The position numbers were made by a program, and so were the translations under genes. This document shows positions 37,301-49,300 of a DNA stretch of 64,000 bases, piece by piece. The notes under the pieces are model-generated. The model made no database searches, was not told the origin of the DNA, and saw nothing but the letters and a program-made list of their open reading frames with translations. Source of the DNA: Nyssa sinensis (Eukaryota; Streptophyta; Magnoliopsida; Cornales; Nyssaceae); assembly GCA_008638375.1 (NCBI GenBank), contig CM018043.1:58037510-58101509 (forward strand), written 5' to 3'. The stretch's first letter is position 1. Each line of letters begins with the position of its first letter.

Positions 37301-40300
37301 CGACAAACTTAATTTACTGCCCAAACGGCAATCGCCCAGCCAAAAAAGATGGGAAAAAAATAATCTAATCATTGTTTTAACTCATAATTTCATACAATTC
37401 ATGTTATTTATAAGAAATTAAATCAATAAAGAGAACATTCTTACTCCTATATAATTTTTTTTAAAAAAACACAAGAGCAACTATTTATTAAAAATATTAT
37501 TTTGTGCCAGTTGAAGTTTATGATATGGAAATTAGGTTTGGGAAAAGAAGAGAAGAGTAGAGGAAAGCCAGAGATTAGAAGAAAGGTGCTCAATATTATT
37601 TCACTCACACAACCATCATTAACCCTTACACCTCGTACATACATCAATACAAGAGATAAAAAAGAGAAAGTACAAGAATATCCTCAAGAACAAAAATAAC
37701 ACACTAACACTCCCCCTTAAGCTGGAACATACACATCAAACATGCCCAGCTTGGAAGAGAGACGATTAAAAGAAACCCGAGGTAACGGCTTGGTGAAAAT
37801 AACACCCAATTGAGTATCTGAACATACATAAGAAGTGACAATTTGTTTCTTCATCAGCACTTGATTATCACAATGCAATTGCATAGGCCCAGAAACATCA
37901 AGATCCTGAAGAAGAGACTAAACCCACAACATTTCTGATGCGATATGAAAAGTGAAGAAGACTTGTACAACAAGCCTCGGCCAGGAGTAGTCTTCAAATA
38001 GCGTAAAATACGATAGACAACATTAAATTGAGGATGACGAGGAGCATGGATGTATTGACTAACCACACCAACAACATAAGTAATGGTTGGCTGAGTAATA
38101 GTAAGATAAATCAACTTTCCAACGAGTCGGCAGTACTGGCCAACATCAGCAAATGGTTCTCCTTATTCATCATCAAGCTTAATACTAGAATCCATAAGGG
38201 TATCAACGGGCCTAGCACCTCAAAGACCAGTCTCACAAAGAAGATCAAGCACATACTTCTGTTGAGATAGAGAAATGTCCTAAAGAGATCGATCAACTTC
38301 AATTCCAAGAAAGTAGCAAAGGACACCCAAATCTTTAGTATGGAAGTGCTGGCTGAGATGTCATTTTAAATCTACAATCCCAGAAGAATCACTACCAAAG
38401 ATAATAATATCATCCACATAAACAATGAGAATGATGGTACCCGCCAAAGAATGACGAACAAAGACAGAGTGATCAAAAGTAGAACGACAGAAACCATATG
38501 TGAGCACCACCGAACTAAATCTATCGAACCAAGCACGTGGAGACTATTTTAGACCATACAAGGCCTTACGTAGCCGACAAACAAGATGCTCACTACCAGA
38601 AACAACATGGCCAGGTGGTTGGTCTGTCCATGTAAACTTCCTTCTGAAAATCGACATGAAGGAAAGCATTCTTGATATCAAGCTGATACAATGGCCAAGA
38701 ACGACTAACAGCAATGGAAAGTAAGATCCGAATAGAATTGAGACGAGCCACAGGAGAAAATGTCAAGAAATAATTAACACCATATGTCCAGGTGTAGCCT
38801 TTAGCAACCAAGAGCGCCTTAAGACGCTCAACAAAACCATCAGGAAGATACTTAACTGCATAGACCCAACAATAACCGACCATTTGTTTTCTAGAAGGAA
38901 GAACCACAAGTTCCCAAGTCTTATTCTTATGAAGAGCACCCATTTCCTCATCCATCTGGTGATTGAGAACAACAGATGGCATGCGATTAATAAGATAGCA
39001 TGCCATAAGAATAGCATCATGCCAAAAATGTCTTGGGACATGCATATTGAACATCAAGGTGCGGGGCAACATCCAACACACGACGATGTTTGCGTTCAGC
39101 AACACCATTTTGTTGAGAGGTGTGAACACAACTATTTTCATGGATAATTCTATGAGTAGCACAAAACGAATTCATGATAGACTGTGTATATTCTAATGCA
39201 TTATCTGAGCGAATCACTTTAATACGTTTGCCAAATTGAACAAAAATTTCATTATAAAACTTAAAAAAGATATGAGGTAGCTCAGATCGCTCTTTCATAA
39301 AAAATAACCATGTCATACGAGAATAATCATCCAAAAATATCACAAAATAATGAAATCCATTCAAACTAGAAACACGAAAAGGTCCCCATATGTCCATGTG
39401 AACTACAACAAAAGACTCAGACTGATGACCGTGAATATTACTCAAGAAGGAACTACGAGAATGCTTGCCCAACTGACAAGCCTCGCATTCTGAACTAGAC
39501 ACTCGACTTAACCAGGAATAGCTAACTTGAGCTTTTTCAAAGAAGGATGACCCAAGCAGAAATGCCACTGAAGAGGTGAAACTACTGCACTCAAGGCCGA
39601 TGAAGGAAAGGAGGAGGAAACCAGTAGAATCTAAATAGTAAAAGCCATCTTTCTCATGCCCCGAACCAATCATCTTCTTCGTCTAGAGGTCCTGAAAAAC
39701 ACAAGAAGTGGGAGAAAATGTTATGGAGCAATTAAAAGTTTTAGTCAATTGACTGACAAAAAGTTAATTAAAAGGAAATCCAAGGACATAAAGACTGGAT
39801 GGTAAGGATCAGGAAGAAGTGGGATGAAGAACACCACTTCCAATGACTAGTCGAGATGACCCATCAGCTAAAATAATATGGTGTTTAAGAGAGTGTAAGT
39901 TAGAAAAGAAAGATGGTATACCAGATATATGAGAACTAGCTTCAGAATCAATGACCCAAGATTAAGGCGAATGGGCCACGCATGCAACATTACCTGAATC
40001 AGCCAAAGTACCAATGGAGGAAGAAGGAAAGGTAGTACGCAGGGGCTATGCTAGCTCACCAAGCTGAGTAGTGAGTGCATCACTGAGAACTGGAATTTGG
40101 AACAACAGGTCCAGATGAAGTAGAAGTGGGTAGTAACTGTGTGGAACCTCCAACACGACCACCACCTCTAGAACTCCCATGAAAAACATGACCTCTACAG
40201 CTGCCACGAAAAATATGGGAACCAAACCCATGACCATTACCGCTCAAGACTAGAGCAAAAGACTCTAATGTCGAGGTGGTAGAGCTTGTTATAGTGGGAC

Positions 40301-43300
40301 CCTGTCCCAGAGAAGAGCGCAACAAGCGAGAATATGCATTAGTAGCAATAGACAAGGTTTCACTAGCAAGAATCTGATCCTTAAATCCACGGAGATCTGA
40401 GTCTAGACCAAAAATCAAGGAAGCCATCATAAAATCTTCCCAATGACGTTTTTGTTGCTCCAAATCAGTAGTAAAGGGTCAATGTTGTAGTAATTGATCC
40501 CATAAATTCTTAAGACTATTATAATACTCAGACAAAGATTTCCCAGATTGTTTAGTAGTAAAAATCTTCTCATACAACTCATACACCCGAGAAACATTGC
40601 TTTGTTGTGAAAATGATTCAATAACAAAGTCCCAAATCTTTTAAAAGAGTCACAAAACTCAACAATAGTAACAACTTGGGGTTCCATGCTGTGCTAGGGT
40701 CACCCCATAACCACAGAATCCTCACATAACCAATCTTCATACTTTGAATCTGTCTTAGCAGGAGGACCATCTATCAAATATTTCAACTTCCGTTTTCCAC
40801 GCAGAAACACCTTCACCGTATGTGCCCAAGCCAAATAGTTGAGACCATTCAATTTTTTTGAAGTAATAGATTTTAGAATATCATCATCCTTGACTAATGA
40901 TGATTTATCTTCAGCCATTACACTCACCAAACCAAGAACACACAAACCAAAGTACCAAATAGAGCCAACGGAACCCCTGGATGCTCCAAAACACCTATCA
41001 AATCACTATCTGGCTTTGAAGATGCTCAAAACACAACGAAACAGTACCAAAGAGGAATTAAGCAACTTTTCGCAACATCCTAACACGCTACAGTGCTGGC
41101 CGACCAACCAAAGTGTCCAAAAAACGATAAAAAACAACCAAACGATCATGGGTCACTCCAAAAAAGATGAAAAAGACCACCTGATAGAAGTAGATCGAAG
41201 CAGCAAAAGTAGTGAAAATAGGTCAAAATAGCAGATAAAAAAAATGGCAAAAATACCGAAAAGATTCAAAAATAGAAAAGGTCAGTCAAACAACTTCAAA
41301 AAATTTTGAAAAAAATACCAATGGAATCAGTATGCCGAGACGAACCCATCCATGTGTTCCTTCGTCAGAAACTGGCCGAACAATGATGACGCCATGCTGA
41401 CATCAGCATGACGTCCAGTGTATTAAAGGCAAAAGACGCCTTCAAGGCACTAAGGTCCTATATTGCTCGAAAAGCGAGGTGACAAAAAAGCGCTAGCCTA
41501 AATGAAGTAAGGCACTAACTTATAAAAATAATTAAAAATATATATTATACATTAAAGGTTCATTTATTCTAAGTTAAACAATAGTTTATGCAATAATTCT
41601 CTTTTAATACTAAAAAAATTAATATAAAAGATGAAATAACATAATTAAGTTTTAAGCAAAGAGACTATTCTAAACTTTTTCTTCCCTTTTTACTACTTTT
41701 ATATTGGTTAAATTTTGTCCAAACAAAAATAGTTTTAATCCCAAAACAAGAAGATAAGAAACATCAGCACATTCAAGTAAAATAAGTTTTAGTTAATGAG
41801 GCTCTCGCTTCAATGCCTTTCGCCTTAGTCAAAGCGAGCGCCTAGATAGCGCCTTATTAAAATCGCCTCGCCTGAAGTGTGTTGAGGCATTACGCCTCAA
41901 CCTCGCCTATGTGAGTGCCCGATCGCCTTTGACTACACTGATGATATCATCAGCAAAAAATGACGTCAGCAAGCGCAATCAACCCTTTGAAATATTTTTT
42001 CCTGATTGTAACATAATGTGTGATGAAAAGAAATTGTCTTTTCAGAGAAGTCTACTCTGATACCAAGTTGAAGTTTATGATATAGAAATTAGGTTTGGGA
42101 AAAGAAGAGAAGAGTAGAGAAGAGCCAGAGATTAGAAGAAAAGTGCTCAATATTATTTCACTCACACAACCATCATTAATCTTTACACCTCGTATATACA
42201 TCAATACTAGAGATAAAAGAGAGCAAGTACAAGAATACCCTTAAGGACAAAAATAACATACTAACAGTGCCAACAAACAAAAATACAGTTTGAATTTTAA
42301 AAACATTGTAGCATATATAAATAAATCAAATATAATAGATAATGTAATAGAAAATACTCGAATTAAGATTAACCCATTTAAATAATAGCATTTGTTGATA
42401 GTTCAAAAAGTAACAGTTAACATACATGACAAAAATCTAGAGCAATGACCATTAAACTAGTCATAAATGCAATTTGTTTTACTTTGGCAACATGAGATAA
42501 ATAGTCGAGGGATGAGTTAATATTAGCACAATTTTTTAAGAAGATTGGTTTTACCTATAATAAAATGTCACTTAACATATAAGAGCTTCAGGTACAAATA
42601 ATAAATGTTTTGGATATTTTCAATCTCTCTATTAATTTCATCTCATTTATTCACAAATTCAAGGTTTATAGATATATCAAACCAAAAAAAAGAAAAAAAA
42701 ATATAATAATGAAGTAGAAAGTTAATTATATATTAAAATATGAAATTTGGCTAATGACCAAAGTCTGTTGTTCGGGAGAATTGGGCGCCCAAGTGACTGC
42801 CCAAGCAATCGGGTAATCGCCCAACTATTTGGGATTAGGCATGCATCACCTAGGCGATTCACTTGTACCGGGGCACCCAGGCGACCGCCTTGGTGCCTGT
42901 AACAACTGTGGTTTTAATAAAGAGTTTACTAAGATGGTTTTATATATTTATTAAATGTCTATTTATTTTGAAACACGTTTTTAAAGAAGATTTTAACAGT
43001 GAACAGATGGCTAAATTAGGGACTCAAGGAATTCAAGATGTAAATGAAGAGATTGAAGAAATATTATGTTTACCTAACTCTGCTTCCTGTTATCAGTTTA
43101 TAAAAGGACTTATTTTCAGGAATTAAATTAGTCAAAAGGAAATACTTAGACAAAAAAATTTTTAAGTCGTGTGGAATTATAATTTTATAGTGGTAGAAGT
43201 TATAACTAATAGTTTTTTAAAAGTTGGGTAAATTACACTGACCTCCCCTGAGATTTGACAATTACACTGACCTCCCTTACTTTACATGATAATATACAGA

Positions 43301-46300
43301 TTCCAGATTCTGAAATTACACTGACCCCCCTTACTTTACCTGACAATATACAGATTCCAGACAGTTTTTTTTCAAAATGACAAAACTACCCTTCTATTTA
43401 TTTATTTTTGCATTTTTTTATTTTTGACCAATTTTTTTCTAACTTTTTTTAAAGATTTTTTTATTTTATATAAAAATAAATTTAAGGTTTTTATCAATAT
43501 TTATTTGAAAAATGAAAAAAAAAATAGGTCAAAATTTAAAAAACTGAAAAAAAAAAAAAAAAAAAAAAGGATTAGTTTTGTCATTTTGAAAGAAAAAAAT
43601 TGACTAGAGAGATGTATCTGTATATTGTTAGGTAAAGTAGGGGAGATTAGTGTAATTTCATAAATCTCAGGAGAGGTTAGTATAATTTACCCTTAAAAGT
43701 TATAAGTTATCCAGTAAATAATTCAAGGCCTATTGAAGCTAAGATTTGTGCGTGACCCCTCTACAACCCCTCTCTACACTCTATAAATAACTCCAATAAT
43801 AGGTGGCCAACCATACTAGACGATTCTACCCTAAAGGGATTTTTGATGGGATCAGGATCGATTTGGTATTTTTGGATCGTAAAATGGTAGGATTAGGATT
43901 TTAAAAACTACGACCCCATATCCAATAGCTTTTAAACCAACTATGCGCATAAATTTTTTTTGGCCCAATGTTGTCAATAGGCAATAACTTCTTTGATTCA
44001 GAGGATTGTCTTTGCTGCTTTAAAATTAATAGACATTATCTTTGTGGCTGCTGGTGTTCTTTCTACCAGTGGCCTAATCTAATAGTAAGACAAGGCAGTC
44101 ATGGGAGGCGAAAATTCATTGTAATTTCGTGTAAAATCAATTACTCATCCATATGCATATCTTTACATATACATGCACACTCAGATATGTTGTGACTTTG
44201 TCTATGTGACATGGACAATAATTGATTATTATGTTTCGAAGGTTACAGTATCATGTCACATGTTAACACTTAATTATCATATGGAAATGTTTGTGGTATA
44301 TACTACAATTGAATATATGAAAACTTAATTTCTCTGTCGACGTGTCCTCAACAAATTTCTATCCCACATTTTTACGAATTGTTGTGTCACCGTGGTGACG
44401 TTTTATCATGCCCAAGCCTCATAGCATATAAGAAATTTCACCACAGAAATTGTCAGCAAAGTAGACAAAAATAAAAGAAATCTGGCAACTTATCTTCTGA
44501 AGTGCTACTGGTGTTTACAAGGAGCACATCTTTCGCAAAGAAAAGAGGACTCTGAGAACTTACCTCCGGATATGCCACTGGTGTTTACAGGGAGCGCATA
44601 GTTGAAACCAACAAGATTCTGCTTGGGATATCCAGACCGTTTCTCAGACACTGTGATCACTCCACATTCAACCTTTTCTTCAGGTGTTTCACATTTTCCA
44701 TTGAAAGGCTTCATATAACAGAACCTATTATAACAAAGTTTCAAATTAAACAGCAATGAGTTCCACAACTATTAAAAGGAAAATCACATATATTTCAAAT
44801 ATTTCCTTCAAGTGTTAAGACTATGTCTAAAAAAGAAATGAAGCTGCTTCATGGGCAATAAAATTGTTTCTATCTTACATCATCTGAATAAGTTTTGTCT
44901 TAACCTACATCATCTGACCTACTCACCTAACAGCAACAACTATTAAAGCATTATACCAATCCAATCAAACCCCCACCCCTCCCCCCCCCCCCCCCCCCCC
45001 AAAAAAAAAAGGAACAGAAAAAATGACAAATTTTAGTAAAGCCATCAGAGAGAGTGAAATCTAAGAACAAGCGACAAAGCAACACTCTGACAACATGCAG
45101 CTTTGCAACTCATTACAGTTCATAGGATGCATCTGCATGCATTGAGGGACATATAGTATTGGCTACAGCCTTTGATTTCATCCCAACCCAGTAAAAAGAG
45201 AGTAGACAATACCACAAATCTACAAGATGTTCACAACCATAAAATCTTTCTTATAATACTCGAGAATATAGATTGCAAGTGACAGCTCCCATAAGGAATT
45301 TAGTGCCCATGATATGTCAAGATCATGTGTGTTTGTGGGGTGGGTTTTTTTTCGGGGGGGAGGGGGGATAATTGGCACTAACAACCTCTAGGATTCCCAA
45401 ACCCTGGTGCTTGTAAGCTACACAAAATAAAAGACGAAAGAAAAAAGAAAAAGAAAAACTGGTTTTCATCCCTCAGACCATTTCTTTCCCTCTCATCTTT
45501 TTCAAAATTTACAGGGACACCAGTGGTCATCGAGAACTCGAAGGGCCAGGGGAGCTGAGAGTCAAAGCAGTTACCAACACTTGTACCCTGTACAGTTAGC
45601 AAATCTTTCAACCAAAAACCAAAATTCACTACAGTAGACATCCACACAGACAGATATACACATTGTTGAGGGTACTGACTTCGTTTGACATAGGAGATGC
45701 ACATGTGTCAATTGACAATTGGAAAGACCCAATTCAGATGAGAATGGAGCAACCTAAAGAGAAGGATGGATGATAATAGGAGACGGTGATTTGGCCAAGT
45801 GAAGTTGTGACTTTAAAGCTGGAATATTTACTGGGCTTGATGTCTCACAGGGTAACCATACCAAAGACTTGAGTTGATCCCCCCTTCATCCAGATTGGGG
45901 TTGTTAACGGTCAGTGGGGGGTCCCATTGTATAACCAATCATTAACTTCGTACCAAAAATGGTAAAGAAAGCAAAAGTTCTTGACTTTAGAACACAATTA
46001 TGGAAAGCATAATGAACTACCATTTTTTAGAAAATCTAGGAGTTAAAGAGCACACAAGGTACTGGGTAGATGAAGAACAACAAAAGATCGCAATACCAAT
46101 TTCCCACAGGCATGTGACAAAGGGTATACAAATATAAAAAAAATATTACAGAAGCAATTTCTTGATATACCCCCCCAAAAAAAAAAAACCACGAGCATAG
46201 AAATAAATAAGAGAAAACAAAAGTAATCCATGAAATGTATTACAAACCAAAACACAACAATGATTTTATGCTTAAATTTTCAACTGGAATATTTGAAATG

Positions 46301-49300
46301 AAACTGAATACCATTCTTGAGGTAACTGCTTGCTGTCAAAAGCAGAGCTCAACATTCTCCACTTCCTACACTTGTCACATTGCACCCATTCGTTATCAGG
46401 TTTGTCGAGAGAACTACTCTTTTTCTGGAGGAGGGAAAACACTGTGTCAAGAAAACAGTTTCGTAATGCCACATTACCATAAAAGAAGACCCAACACCCT
46501 GACGGATTCTTTGTTTGAAAGTCGGAGAGAATAACTAATCGCGCTTGACCCAAAAGTCAAGCTCAGTTCATCAGAAAGAAATACAAAATGTAAACATAAA
46601 AATACGCTTAATTCTAAATTGGGGAACCCATGCCAGATGTTTTTCATAAATTTAAAATTCAATTTCCACAATGCTGAAAACATGTATCTGCAATCAAGCG
46701 TCTAAATTGGAGGCTTATAAATGGTGAACAGTTGTAACTATTAAAATCATATTTATATTAATAATTATTATCATCTTCATCATCACCTTTCTGTGAGACA
46801 AAGTAAATAACAAATTTCAAATTGATGTTTTATGCTGTATTTGGAATAGAAGAAAGAGAAGGGAATAAAAGAAGAGAAAAGGAAGAAAAAGAAGTTATTT
46901 TCTTTTGTTTAGTTGAAAGAAAAATGTGGAGGGATCCAAACAAAGCATGAGCTAGTACTTTTCACATAGAAAATGATTTAAAAACATAATTTTTAACAAG
47001 AATTCCCATCCCAAATGACATGGAAAGGGATTTTTAAAATAAATACTAGAATTAGAATGCAGCCAGCTTTCCTGGTTGAATAATAAACTAAGTGATCCAT
47101 TCAGTGGCAGACCAAGACCATGCACTTAGGGGCAGAAAAATTAAAATTTAAGGAGATTTCTTATTTTAAAAAAAAAATTTGGGTGGGAGGGGGGGGGGGG
47201 GGGCGCCTATATCTGCCACTGGACCCATTGCCATCATGCAGTTTGACCAAGAGACATAACATCAAAAAAAGAAAAAGAATTCTTCTGGTCAACTATGATT
47301 CATCATATGTAAATGCAGAAGTAACCATTCAATAAAAGTAGGCAGTACATAAGAAATATATGCTTCTTCTTCTTATTTGCATTTTTTAAACAAAACACTG
47401 ATTGCGTAAGCAGATTGACACAAGACTTTTAAGATTTTTAACACACAATAAATGCAATAGACGGGAGCAGCAACTTAACAAAAGAGACAAAAGACAAATT
47501 AATCAAACAAGAAGTGAGTGAGTGGATTACCAATTGAAGTTTATCAAAATTATTGAACCAGTATTGATCTGATCTATCACCCAGCCATTCCTCTAGTTGA
47601 GCATACAATTCGCAATCCTGGAATCCCTGTTTATTGCTATGAACCCACACATGACCATTACCATCATCCTATACCAGGAGAAAATGAACCAGGGGTTTAC
47701 ATTGCAGTAATTAGATATATTTGTTTTATTACACATATTAATCCACAGTAAAGAAATATCACACTTTTAAATAGAAGGCTAAACATTTTCTGGTTATATT
47801 AGTGGCAGGATTCCTGATATCCTTTGAATATTAAACAAGCAGATATATTTTCGAGCACAACAATGCAGAAGGAGATGGTTTCATCATCACTATAATAAAA
47901 CCACTGGTGACTAAATCACAATGACAAATATCAACATCATTTTGATGGGGAACAGTAAGGGGCCACTCCATGGGCAATTCGTTTTTTATCCTCGAAAATA
48001 TTTTATTTGTGTAAGTCTAATTTATTTTAGGACTTTATTATTTTGTTTTAGGATTTGATTTAGTAGTCTATTTTATTTTAGGTGGTTTTGGTAATTTCCC
48101 TCGTTTTAAGGGTTTGCCTATAAATAATCTAATTGTAATGGAATAGTCATTTTTTTATGAACGAAAATTTCTTATTTTCGTCTTGGTGTGAATTCCAAAA
48201 TTTTTCCTTTCTTTAGGTGTTTCCCTTAGGTGTGGATTCCCATCCTGCATCACATTTACTTTTCTGTTTACCTATCTACATCAGGAAACAAGATAAAGTG
48301 ACAAGGAGAAAATCATGAAGCATGAGAAACTAACAAGGAAAAACCCTTCAAATCTCAAGAAGGTTAGTTGTCATGGTATTCATATAGCAATCACATTTTG
48401 TGTTACCTTTTTTCTCATACACAATAAACCATAAAGTGATAAGTTAACTAAAACAGCATTCCCATTGTTCCATCTAGGTCCACCAATTAAGTCATCTACA
48501 ATCTATAAGAAGTGCTACAAACACTTGTTAACACTTTCATATTTAATATCTGATGCAGAAGTTAGTAAAAGAGTGGCTACAGACTCTACAGGCTCATTAT
48601 TCTATATACCTACCAAGAAATTCCTAGTAAACAAAAGCATTCAAATGGTTCTAAGGTCTACATTTCAATTTAGACCATAGCTAGACATTGAAGCATTCCA
48701 TATATATATATATACATTGATGCTTATACTTCTGAACTAGAATATCTCAAAGGTTGAACGTGTCCAACAAAGCATTCATCCTTTTTGTCTGTATCTGGCA
48801 GTCAAACATCATACAACAAATCTTGAAAATTGCCACAAAAAATAGTATCATAAAAACATAAAACTTCCAAATTAAAAGTTTGCAGGAGAATGTATACCAT
48901 TAAATCAGTAACATCTATAACACCAATCACACCGCGACCTGTATCTGCACTATGAATCATGCGACCAACTCTCTTGTAGGCCTACAAGGACAGGCAAAAG
49001 AGAAGCTAAGAAAATATGAGATCTAATGACAAGTACAAGAAACACATGGGACCAATTTAACAATTATGAAGAAGCTGGCATATCAATACCAAAAAAAAAG
49101 AAAGATCCAATCCACCTGATAAATTTGAGCTATAAATCAAGAAAAAAGACTAATCAAGAGGGGAGAGAGCTCTTATTATTACAAATTTGTCTCAGAAAGA
49201 CTAAATTACCCTTAATGCTAATTACTCTAACACCCTAGCACTTATGATGCGGCAACAAGAAGTAACAAAAGTTTGTCAAGCAGAAAGCAAAAGTGCATAA

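Larger units (their letters stand above)
37509..42266 (-). mobile_element. Copia LTR retrotransposon, 4.76 kb, 201-bp LTRs
   Basis: Two LTRs of 201 bp (37509-37709 and 42066-42266) differ at about 14 positions by eye, roughly 7%. A 5-bp target duplication gtgcc flanks the element (37504-37508 and 42267-42271). On the minus strand the primer site TGGTATCAGAG (initiator tRNA-Met type) adjoins the 5' LTR at 42055-42065, and a purine tract (AAGGGGGAG within 37710-37720) adjoins the 3' LTR. It inserted into the hAT-like element and later received a MITE in its leader. Confidence 0.9.
37269..42910. mobile_element. hAT-like element, about 0.88 kb, split by a Copia insertion
   Basis: The termini CATAGTTGTAA (37269) and the inverse of TAACAACTGTG (42910) form an imperfect inverted repeat. 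Perfect 8-bp duplications gttttaat lie at 37261-37268 and 42911-42918, the hAT signature. Both arms carry repeated GGCGA/CGCCT words. Without the Copia element the unit is about 879 bp with no transposase. Confidence 0.75.

Noticed and set aside
44505..44768. 87-codon minus-strand ORF as a separate gene
   Set aside because: It is the CW-containing MORC exon read into its intron, so it is described as a possible isoform end.
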